NCBI RefSeq assembly: GCF_012911605.1
Contig: NZ_JAAMPT010000207.1
Span: forward strand, 62,001-126,000
DNA length: 64,000 nt
Origin: Flavobacterium solisilvae
GTDB lineage: Bacteria; Bacteroidota; Bacteroidia; Flavobacteriales; Flavobacteriaceae
Direction: 5' to 3'
In this document: positions 57,819-64,000 of the stretch, piece by piece
Numbering within the stretch: position 1 is the stretch's first letter
Layout: each line of letters begins with the position of its first letter
Made by a program: the position numbers and the translations under genes
The notes under the pieces: model-generated
Seen by the model: only the letters and a program-made list of their open reading frames with translations
Told to the model about the DNA's origin: nothing
Databases searched by the model: none

Positions 57819-58748
57819 ATGAAGATAGAACAACAAAAAGAAATCATATCAGGATTTAAACATTTGGAGCTTTTAGCAAACCAAGTAGTTGAAGGATTTA
57901 TTTCCGGAATGCACAAATCACCATTTCACGGATTTTCAGCCGAATTTGCCGAACACAAAATCTATAATTCAGGCGAAAGCACAAAAAATATTGATTGGAA
58001 ACTTTTTGCTAAAACCGACCGATTATACACCAAAAGATATCAAGAAGAAACCAATCTTCGTTGTCATTTAATCATTGATAATTCGTCGTCGATGCATTAT
58101 CCAAAACTGAATAATAACGATTTGTTTTTTCACAATAAAATAGGATTTTCCGTTTTAGCATCGGCAGTTTTAATGAATTTGCTAAAAAAACAACGTGATG
58201 CCGTTGGGTTAAGCGTCTATTCAGATAAATACGAATATTATGCACCCGAAAAAGGAAGCGATCGACACCATAGAATGATTTTGAACACCTTGGAAAATCT
58301 GCTTGAAAATCCAAAAGAAGCAAAATCCACCGATACGATAACCTATCTTCATCAAATAGCTGAGAAAGTACATCGTCGTTCAATGATAATTCTCTTTACC
58401 GATATGTTTCAAAACACAGCCGATAAAGAAAAACTTTTCAATGCATTACAACATTTAAAACACAACAAACATAAAGTCGTAATTTTTCATGTTTATGATA
58501 AAAAAACCGAAATCAATTTTGATTTTGACAACGCGCCACGAAAATTTATCGACTTAGAAACAGGAGAACAAATCAATATTTTTGCCGATAACATCAAAGA
58601 AGCATACGAAGAGCAAGTCAATTTATACTTTAAAGACATTGCAATGACCTGCGCTCAGAACAAAATTAAGTACGTTCCAGTAGCTGTTGAAGAAAATTTT
58701 GAAAAAATTTTAACGACATATTTAGTTGAAAAACAAATGTTTGGTTAG
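57819..58748 (+). CDS. DUF58 domain protein
   Basis: 309 residues. The family signature RYQEETNLRCHLIIDNSSSMHY contains a vWA-like DxSxS site (Asp about 87) that may bind a divalent metal. The opening HKSPFHGFSAEFAEHKIYNSGESTKNIDWKLFAKTDRLYTKRY is also characteristic. Members usually stand next to MoxR AAA+ ATPases and help mature other proteins; here no MoxR gene is adjacent. No membrane helix is seen, unlike longer members. Single gene, possibly leaderless. Confidence 0.9.
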   Translation: MKIEQQKEIISGFKHLELLANQVVEGFISGMHKSPFHGFSAEFAEHKIYNSGESTKNIDWKLFAKTDRLYTKRYQEETNLRCHLIIDNSSSMHYPKLNNNDLFFHNKIGFSVLASAVLMNLLKKQRDAVGLSVYSDKYEYYAPEKGSDRHHRMILNTLENLLENPKEAKSTDTITYLHQIAEKVHRRSMIILFTDMFQNTADKEKLFNALQHLKHNKHKVVIFHVYDKKTEINFDFDNAPRKFIDLETGEQINIFADNIKEAYEEQVNLYFKDIAMTCAQNKIKYVPVAVEENFEKILTTYLVEKQMFG

Positions 58749-58786
58749 TTGGGTAAAAAAAAGTCAATATTTTTTTTCAAAAAAAG

Positions 58787-58816
58787 TTGCATAACTAAAA
58801 AAGCGTTGTATATTTG
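58787..58816 (+). promoter_or_regulatory. Canonical promoter of tRNA-Asp
   Basis: TTG at 58787-58789 and TATATTTG at 58809-58816 are exactly 19 nt apart. The tRNA starts 19 nt after the -7 element. Confidence 0.8.
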
Positions 58817-58834
58817 CAACCGCAATAAAGCAAA

Positions 58835-58908
58835 GGTTTGGTAGTTCAGTTGGTTAGAATACATGCCTGTCACGCATGGGGTCGCGGGTTCGAGTCCCGT
58901 CCAGACCG
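58835..58908 (+). tRNA. tRNA-Asp (anticodon GTC)
   Basis: The acceptor stem GGTTTGG pairs with CCAGACC (one T-G pair). The anticodon stem CATGC/GCATG encloses CTGTCAC, giving GTC. The T arm is CGGG-TTCGAGT-CCCG. The discriminator is G58908, and CCA is not encoded. The rest of the 58749-59161 gap holds the tRNA terminator and one weaker hairpin near 59034-59063; no gene. Confidence 0.96.
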
Positions 58909-58920
58909 CTAAATTGGAAG

Positions 58921-58949
58921 AAAGGTTTTCAGAAATGAAAACCTTTTTT
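58921..58949 (+). terminator. Rho-independent terminator after tRNA-Asp
   Basis: AAAGGTTTTC (58921-58930) and GAAAACCTTT (58937-58946) form a 10-bp stem with a 6-nt loop, then T residues. Confidence 0.85.
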
Positions 58950-59161
58950 GCCCAAAAAGCATTTAAGATTAGTTGTGTTGTTTCGATACGAATTTGTAAC
59001 TCGTATCACGGTTTAGTAGTTAGACCAATGAAAAGCTCTCCACTTTTGTGGATGGCTTTTTTGTTTTTTATGTCATTTGTTGTTTATGAAACGTCTGTTT
59101 ATTAATTTGTGTAAATTTGTGTAATTCGTGGCTTTTAAAAAAAAGTTGTATCAAATTCACT

Positions 59162-59650
59162 TTAAACAAAATTCTTCACCGCGATATAGATATAAAGAAT
59201 AAGAAATGAAAAGCAGACTACAAACTTCATAAAGGTAGAAACCAAAAACCCAATAAACGAACCAAAAGCAGCTTTCAGTGCGCCATTTGTATCTTTAGAA
59301 TTATAAAGTATTTCTCCAACAAACGCACCAACAAAAGGTCCAACAACAAAACCTATCGGCGGAAAAAACAACCCAATAAGTAACCCAATATTCGTTCCCC
59401 AAACACCATATTTTGTTCCGCCAAACGTTTTCGTTCCTTTCGCAGGAATAATATAATCAGCAACAGTTATAAAAACCGTAATCAAAAACGTAATGCCCAA
59501 AACCCAATAATTTGCCTCAACCGTTTTGGTAAAATAAAGACACACAAAACCAAACCAACTCAAAGTTGGACCAGGCAAAACAGGCAAAAAACTACCAATC
59601 AATCCTAAAATCATAAGAATTAGCCCAACAATTAAAAGTAAAGTATCCAT
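59162..59650 (-). CDS. DUF456 membrane protein
   Basis: 162 residues with about five membrane helices rich in glycine. The PVLPGPTLSWFGFV start, DYIIPAKGTKTFGGTKYGVWGTNIGLLIGLFFPPIGFVVGPFVGAFVGE middle and TNGALKAAFGSFIGFLVST end match DUF456. The function of the family is unknown. It is divergent from the lipoprotein gene at 59713, with a 62-bp shared spacer. Confidence 0.9.
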   Translation of the reverse strand: MDTLLLIVGLILMILGLIGSFLPVLPGPTLSWFGFVCLYFTKTVEANYWVLGITFLITVFITVADYIIPAKGTKTFGGTKYGVWGTNIGLLIGLFFPPIGFVVGPFVGAFVGEILYNSKDTNGALKAAFGSFIGFLVSTFMKFVVCFSFLILYIYIAVKNFV

Positions 59651-59712
59651 AGAAATTAAATTTTATTACATTTGGGAAATCTAAAACCCAATTTTCTTTC
59701 CAGTACTAAAAT

Positions 59713-60195
59713 ATGAGAAAATTTATTGCAATTCTTCTTTTGTCCAATCTCTTTTTCACTTCTTGTCAATTATTTGACAAAAAAGTGCCTAATGAAAAAG
59801 AATTATTGGATAAGCAACTAAAAGAAATCAATTGGAAAGAAGTCGACGAACTACCATCAGTATCAGATTGCGAAAAAATATCCGATGAAAATGCCCGAAA
59901 ACAATGCTTTTTCGACTTTTTAACCGCAACAATAGAACAAAAATTAGCCATCGACACTTTACGAACTTTGTATCCGCAACTCGATACCATAGAAGTAAAA
60001 GTTACCGTTTTTCCCGATTCGAAAATCAGCTTCGAACCTCATTTTCCGCAGGATTCCGTGGCTTACGATACCATCAGGATTGACAGCATTCTTCGAGCGC
60101 GATTGGTCGATTTCCCTAAAATTAACCCAGCAATCAAAAGAGGAATTCCGGTTAAAACCCAATTCATTCTTCCAGTAATTATCAAGCAAGAATAA
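59713..60195 (+). CDS. Lipoprotein with a TonB-C-like ending
   Basis: 160 residues. The lipoprotein signal is KFIAILLLSNLFFTSC (Cys18). The middle has many charged residues and a C-x(10)-C pair (VSDCEKISDENARKQCFFDF). The C-terminal third (RARLVDFPKINPAIKRGIPVKTQFILPVIIK) resembles the strands that close TonB C-terminal domains (PAIKRGIPVxxxFxLP), although the full TonB fold is not present with certainty. It may therefore belong to a TonB-linked protein type. Function unknown. Confidence 0.7.
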   Translation: MRKFIAILLLSNLFFTSCQLFDKKVPNEKELLDKQLKEINWKEVDELPSVSDCEKISDENARKQCFFDFLTATIEQKLAIDTLRTLYPQLDTIEVKVTVFPDSKISFEPHFPQDSVAYDTIRIDSILRARLVDFPKINPAIKRGIPVKTQFILPVIIKQE

Positions 60196-60202
60196 AATTT
60201 TC

Positions 60203-60308
60203 AGGAGCAGGTTCTTCGTCAATTAGCTACACGGCAGTCCGGCTGTTCGCTCTATCTTTTTCTTTTTTAAAAGAAAAAAGAAAAAGGATGCCGCTTCCAT
60301 CCGGGCTA
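60203..60308 (+). repeat. Dispersed hairpin repeat, copy G
   Basis: GGAGCAGGTTCTTCG, then GTCCGGCTGTTCGCTCTATC, the stem CTTTTTCTTTTTT/GAAAAAAGAAAAAGG, and the end GGATGCCGCTTCCATCCGGGCTA. Its last three bases (60306-60308) are, on the minus strand, the stop codon of the glycosyltransferase gene. Confidence 0.75.
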
Positions 60309-61433
60309 TTTAGTAAACGTTCGGTCTTTCCAAGTAAACTTTCCAAGCAAAACCGAATAAATTCCTGTAAAACTGCTGTAAAACGGATAAATAATGCTAC
60401 TAACAATCGGCAACAGAAATTTTCCTTTTCTTAAAAAGTCGTTCCCTTTAAAAAGTAAAATGTAATCAACTAAGTATTTCGTTAAAAACAATCCGATAAA
60501 CAATTTCCAATCCAAACAACCGCAAACCGTAAACCACAAACCGCAAATCAAACTCAAATTAGCTAACAAGACAGCGACAGCCAAAATTTTGGCATAATTG
60601 TTTTTGTAACCAGTCGTTTTGCTTGCCCAACGAACGCGTTGCATAAAAAAAGCAAACAAATCATTTTCGGGTTTTGTTTTAACAATAACATCACGATGCT
60701 TTAAATAAGAAACTTTTTCGTTGGAATGAATTGCTTTTTGGAGCAAAAAAACATCATCGCCACTAGCCATTTTGTTGTTTCCGTTGAAACCGTCCAATTT
60801 TTTGAAAATTTTCTTAGTGTAAGCAAAATTGGCACCATTGCACATAAATGGTTTTTTAATCCCAAAACTTCCAATAGTTGTAGCTTGCAAACTCAATAAA
60901 TCCAATTGTTGTAAATGGTGAAACCAGTTGTTTTTCGTTTTATAAATCACTGGACAAACAATCATTTCGGTTTGATTTTGCTGTATGAAATTATCAATAG
61001 TTTGCAACCAATTTTTTGGAACAATACAATCCGCATCGGTAGTAATAATCCAAGGATTTTTAGCAATTGGCATGGCTCGTGCAATCGCATCTTTTTTGGG
61101 TGAATTGGATAAACGCAGGTTTTCCAAAAGTGTTGTATCAATATCGTCATTTTGCATTCGCCATTGGATACAAATCCTTTCCGATAAATCGCTGGAAAAA
61201 TCATCTACTAAAATAATTTCGATCAATTCGTGAGGATAATTCAACTTTGAAAAAGAACCCAAAAGCTTCGATAGATTTTTTTCTTCATTCCTAAAAGGAA
61301 CAATAATAGTAAAAGCAGTTGTTGGAGTTTTATCTGTTTTTGCAAATGATTTTACCTTGTTAAAACCAAAAATCAGTTGGAGAATAAATCCAATGTAAAA
61401 TAGTAGAATGCAAAATAGTATAATCTCAATCAT
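60306..61433 (-). CDS. Glycosyltransferase family 2, membrane-anchored
   Basis: 375 residues. An N-terminal helix (IILFCILLFYIGFILQLIFGF) is followed by a GT-A domain at about 40-270: FTIIVPFRNEEKNLSKLLGSF, ILVDDFSSD, the nucleotide-sugar site TTDADCIVPKNW (DAD, near 135), then GDDVFLLQKA and the QRVRWASK motif. Two or three C-terminal helices close it. It would transfer a sugar to a membrane acceptor. It is encoded 63 nt downstream of a flippase-like gene, so a lipid-linked surface glycan is plausible. Its UAG stop lies inside a dispersed repeat. Confidence 0.9.
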   Translation of the reverse strand: MIEIILFCILLFYIGFILQLIFGFNKVKSFAKTDKTPTTAFTIIVPFRNEEKNLSKLLGSFSKLNYPHELIEIILVDDFSSDLSERICIQWRMQNDDIDTTLLENLRLSNSPKKDAIARAMPIAKNPWIITTDADCIVPKNWLQTIDNFIQQNQTEMIVCPVIYKTKNNWFHHLQQLDLLSLQATTIGSFGIKKPFMCNGANFAYTKKIFKKLDGFNGNNKMASGDDVFLLQKAIHSNEKVSYLKHRDVIVKTKPENDLFAFFMQRVRWASKTTGYKNNYAKILAVAVLLANLSLICGLWFTVCGCLDWKLFIGLFLTKYLVDYILLFKGNDFLRKGKFLLPIVSSIIYPFYSSFTGIYSVLLGKFTWKDRTFTK

Positions 61434-61496
61434 GATGTTTTAAATTTTTGAACACAAATTAATTTGTGATAATTTGTGAAATTTGTGTCTATTTTT

Positions 61497-62420
61497 TTAA
61501 GTTTTCTTCGTTTTAAAAGTCAAAACAAAATAACTTCCAATAATTACCGGTAAAACAACATTCAAAAACCACATTAATGTCGAAATAAACACGACAATCC
61601 AATCGCTAACGCCTAATCTTCCAAAGAAAAATATCGCAACGCTTCCTTTTACAGCAAAGTCCAAAAACTGAAAACTTGGTAATGAAGAAGCTAAAAAATA
61701 AACGGCTGCAATACTTGAAATCAATGTAATATAAGGTAAATCTACACCAAATAGAACAAATAAAAAATAATATTGATGCGAAAAAACTAAATAGCGACAA
61801 ATAGCCAAACCGATGTTTTTGTTATGAATAGCTTTTGGAATTTCGTTAATTTTCTGAATTAGTTTTTCAATTGAATAACCTTTGATTTTAATTTTTTTGG
61901 TAAAAAAAGAAAATAAAATCAAGAAAACAGCCAAACCAATGATGGCAAAACTCCATTTCCAATAACCCAAAACAAATAACCCAATCGTTCCAAACGCAAC
62001 CGACAAAATCATTTGAATTCCGTTGCAGATTAAGTTAAGAAATATGACTTTTTTGGTTTCATTTTTATTGAAAAATAATGCTTTTCCGGCATATTCGCCA
62101 AGTCCATTTGGAGTAAAAATTCCGGCAGTCAATGCGCCAAGAACTTGTTTTGAGCTTTCGCCAAGGCTAATCGGTTTTATCACTTTTACCAAATTTTGCC
62201 ATTTCAGGATTTCAAAAAAACGGTTCGCAACACTGAAAAGTAACAAAATAAAAACACTGATAAAAGTAGCTTTTTCTTCAATCAATTGTCCAAATTTTTC
62301 CCAATCAAGACTTTTGTCATTGGCTAATCGGTCGTAAATAAAATAAAATGCGCCAAGAACAATCAAAAGTTTGACAATAAAAACACTGAATTGTTTAGCT
62401 TTGTGAGGAATTGAAATCAT
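61497..62420 (-). CDS. Lysylphosphatidylglycerol synthase transmembrane-like (UPF0104/AglD-type) protein
   Basis: 307 residues with about eight membrane helices. The pattern VLGALTAGIFTPNGLGEYAGKALFFNKNE near 95-120 is the characteristic membrane-loop motif of the LPG_synthase_TM family (usually G-x-x-x-P-x-x-x-G-E). The soluble MprF domain is absent. Members are thought to move lipids across the membrane. It precedes the GT2 gene in the same direction, with a 63-nt gap of low-complexity phrases. Confidence 0.88.
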   Translation of the reverse strand: MISIPHKAKQFSVFIVKLLIVLGAFYFIYDRLANDKSLDWEKFGQLIEEKATFISVFILLLFSVANRFFEILKWQNLVKVIKPISLGESSKQVLGALTAGIFTPNGLGEYAGKALFFNKNETKKVIFLNLICNGIQMILSVAFGTIGLFVLGYWKWSFAIIGLAVFLILFSFFTKKIKIKGYSIEKLIQKINEIPKAIHNKNIGLAICRYLVFSHQYYFLFVLFGVDLPYITLISSIAAVYFLASSLPSFQFLDFAVKGSVAIFFFGRLGVSDWIVVFISTLMWFLNVVLPVIIGSYFVLTFKTKKT

Positions 62421-62540
62421 TGGTGCAAAGTAAATGAAAAACTATCAGAAATTTGTGAGATTTAAAGTCTGTTAGTTATAAATTAGTGAAATAATACGGA
62501 TCATGAATTTGTGAAAATTTGTGTCTAAAAAATAAAATAA

Positions 62541-63092
62541 TTGGCAAACGAAAGAATCATATTAGGAATTGATCCCGGAACAACCATAATGGGTTTTGGG
62601 TTGATAAAAGTTATCAATAAAAAGATGGAATTCATTCAATTGAACGAATTGATTTTGTCTAAATATGATGATCATTACACCAAGTTGAAAATCATTTTTG
62701 AGCGAACAATTGAGTTGATTGAAACCCATCATCCAGATGAAATTGCTATTGAAGCACCATTTTTTGGTAAAAATGTTCAGTCCATGTTGAAACTTGGTCG
62801 AGCGCAAGGTGTTGCTATGGCAGCAGGTTTGTCACGTCAAATTCCTATAACAGAATACGAACCTAAGAAAATAAAAATGGCAATCACAGGGAACGGAAAT
62901 GCCAGCAAAGAACAGGTTGCTAAAATGCTACAACAACTTCTCGGATTGAAAGAATTACCCAAAAATCTTGATAGTACCGATGGTTTAGCTGCAGCCGTTT
63001 GTCATTTTTTCAACACGGGAAAAGTAATTGGCGAAAAAAGTTATTCCGGTTGGGATGCTTTTGTAAAACAAAATGAAAACAGAATTAGATAA
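62541..63092 (+). CDS. ruvC: Holliday-junction resolvase RuvC
   Basis: 183 residues. Cuts Holliday junctions with RuvAB. The four catalytic acids are visible: Asp11 in LGIDPGT, Glu71 in AIEAPFFG, Asp144 and Asp147 in LDSTDGLAAAVCHF. The start is a TTG at 62541; no in-frame ATG lies upstream before a stop, and the family begins at this position (ERIILGIDPGTT). A radical-SAM gene follows after 82 nt. Confidence 0.96.
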   Translation: MANERIILGIDPGTTIMGFGLIKVINKKMEFIQLNELILSKYDDHYTKLKIIFERTIELIETHHPDEIAIEAPFFGKNVQSMLKLGRAQGVAMAAGLSRQIPITEYEPKKIKMAITGNGNASKEQVAKMLQQLLGLKELPKNLDSTDGLAAAVCHFFNTGKVIGEKSYSGWDAFVKQNENRIR

Positions 63093-63174
63093 TTTTAAAA
63101 TGTACCAATTTGAGAATTATTTTCTTTGCGGTAAACATTTTCAGATTTTCAAATCAATTAACTTTCAAATTTAA

Positions 63175-64000
63175 ATGTCAGGAATCTATATTCACATACC
63201 ATTCTGCAAGCAAGCTTGTCATTATTGCGATTTTCATTTTTCGACTTCATTGAAGAAAAAAGATGAAATGGTTTTGGCATTGGCAAAAGAAATTGAGTTG
63301 CGAAAAAACGAATTTGAAAATGATGTTGTGGAAACCATTTATTTTGGTGGCGGAACGCCGAGTATTTTAGAAATTTCAGATATAAAATTGTTGATTGATA
63401 CAGTTTATTCCAATTATAAAGTGGTTGGAAATCCTGAAATCACTATAGAAGCTAATCCAGATGATTTGTCTCCAAGTTTGTCATTCCGTAGGAATCTTTT
63501 TGAAGAACTCAAAGCGATTGGAGTAAACCGTCTTTCTATCGGAATTCAATCGTTTTTTGAAGATGATTTACAACTGATGAATCGTGCTCATAATGCCGAT
63601 GAAGCCAAAAGATGTCTAGAATTTGCTACGCAATATTTCGATAATATTTCCATTGATTTGATTTATGGAATGCCAAATATGAGCAACGAAAAATGGTTGC
63701 AAAACATCGAAACTGCTTTGTCCTTTAATGTTCCGCATATTTCCAGTTATGCTTTGACGGTTGAACCCAAAACCGCTTTGAAAAAATTAATACAAACTGG
63801 AAAAATCGACGAACCAAAGGACGAAGTTGCCCAAGAACATTTTCAAGTTTTAGTCGATAAACTATCAGAAAATGGATTTATTCACTACGAGTTATCGAAT
63901 TTTGGGAAAGAAAATTACTTTTCCAAAAATAATTCGGCGTATTGGTTGGGAAAAAAATACATTGGAATTGGACCTTCAGCGCATAGTTTTAACGGAACTT
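63175..64000 (+). CDS. hemW: Radical SAM haem chaperone HemW (HemN-like), partial at window end
   Basis: Open from ATG 63175 to the window edge, about 275 residues; the C-terminus is outside. The Fe-S motif is FCKQACHYCDF (Cys11, 15, 18). GGGTPSIL near 61, ANPDD near 94, VNRLSIGIQSF near 118 and DLIYGMP near 158 follow the family order. An extra Cys typical of HemN (CxxxCxxCxC) is absent (CHYCDF has Phe), which favours HemW, the haem-handling protein. Residues 102-108 (LSFRRNL) are encoded by a copy of a dispersed intergenic hairpin, inserted in frame. Confidence 0.93.
   Translation, partial: MSGIYIHIPFCKQACHYCDFHFSTSLKKKDEMVLALAKEIELRKNEFENDVVETIYFGGGTPSILEISDIKLLIDTVYSNYKVVGNPEITIEANPDDLSPSLSFRRNLFEELKAIGVNRLSIGIQSFFEDDLQLMNRAHNADEAKRCLEFATQYFDNISIDLIYGMPNMSNEKWLQNIETALSFNVPHISSYALTVEPKTALKKLIQTGKIDEPKDEVAQEHFQVLVDKLSENGFIHYELSNFGKENYFSKNNSAYWLGKKYIGIGPSAHSFNGT
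63478..63498 (+). repeat. GTCATT-type hairpin inside hemW
   Basis: TTGTC-ATTCC-GTA-GGAAT-CTT, identical in its first 19 bases to the intergenic copies at 18514 and 18585. It is read in frame as LSFRRNL. Confidence 0.8.

Noticed and set aside
58985..59063. Possible second, decayed tRNA after tRNA-Asp (GGTTTAGTAGTTAGACC)
   Set aside because: No acceptor pairing or anticodon stem can be drawn; only a terminator-like hairpin at 59034-59063 is supported.
58863..59105. An 80-codon plus-strand open frame
   Set aside because: It begins inside tRNA-Asp and runs through the tRNA terminator; its first residues are translated tRNA.

Overview
The window looks like a chromosomal segment of a low-GC Bacteroidota, most likely a Flavobacterium or close relative (Flavobacteriaceae). 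The grounds are the AT-rich DNA, promoters of the Bacteroidota type (TTG, about 19 nt, TAnnTTTG), almost no Shine-Dalgarno sequences, and family content: a DUF5916 outer-membrane protein, carboxypeptidase-regulatory-like secreted proteins, GIN-domain protein, alanine/glutamate-tailed ribosomal protein S16, DnaE with a fused exonuclease, and DnaG without zinc ligands. Nothing indicates a plasmid, prophage, transposase or CRISPR array. The species call is inference.

Layout. 1-2,100: a TetR regulator (cut by the window edge) divergent from an acyl-CoA/acetate CoA-transferase, with a palindromic operator candidate between them. 2,124-8,675: phosphoglycerate mutase GpmI, a DUF5916 barrel and two convergent L,D-transpeptidases. 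8,677-15,386: GNAT enzyme, tRNA-Gly, TlpA-like thioredoxin, peptidase E, an operon of secreted protein / DUF6702 / M1 metallopeptidase, then TatA and a PAP2 phosphatase. 15,514-18,449: O-methyltransferase, RlmN, polyprenyl diphosphate synthase. 18,450-21,406: a repeat-rich spacer with an ECF-type promoter, then ECF sigma factor, membrane anti-sigma-like protein and outer-membrane barrel. 21,620-23,611: DnaG.

23,658-34,966: a two-component system (membrane histidine kinase plus NtrC-type regulator) divergent from a tripartite efflux operon (adaptor, small secreted protein, S41 protease, ABC ATPase, GIN-domain protein, FtsX/MacB permease, TolC). Two 16-bp dyads spaced 21 bp and a sigma-54-like element lie in the intergenic region, so the kinase/regulator pair probably controls the pump. 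35,115-38,891: Mrp and NifU Fe-S proteins, ferredoxin-NADP reductase and 2Fe-2S ferredoxin, with a small protein/nucleotidyltransferase pair (toxin-antitoxin-like) between the last two.

38,989-45,094 is the most interesting system: seven tightly packed or overlapping genes encoding an AdoMet decarboxylase (SpeD type), DUF4178 protein, 60-residue membrane protein, DUF350 membrane protein, membrane-embedded spermidine synthase, Tat-exported FAD amine-oxidase-like protein, and a polytopic protein with histidines in its helices. Together they suggest a membrane-coupled pathway that makes and oxidises a polyamine-like compound.

45,098-51,015: SGNH lipoprotein, DUF3050 protein, glutaryl-CoA dehydrogenase, a secreted protein, TrmN6, RimM and S16. 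51,215-57,670: lipoprotein with a phage-like beta insert, RRM protein, DnaE, thioredoxin. 57,819-64,000: DUF58 protein, tRNA-Asp, DUF456 protein, lipoprotein, glycosyltransferase, LPG-synthase-like flippase, RuvC and HemW (cut by the window end).

Several dispersed repeat families run through the window: seven copies of an approximately 85-120 bp element with a hypervariable central hairpin, at least seven small hairpins of the type GTC-ATTnC-loop-GnAAT-CTC whose stems co-vary, and low-complexity phrases such as CAACTTCAAAAATC. Some of these have entered or border coding sequence (hemW, the annotated 5' end of gcdH, the anti-sigma gene).
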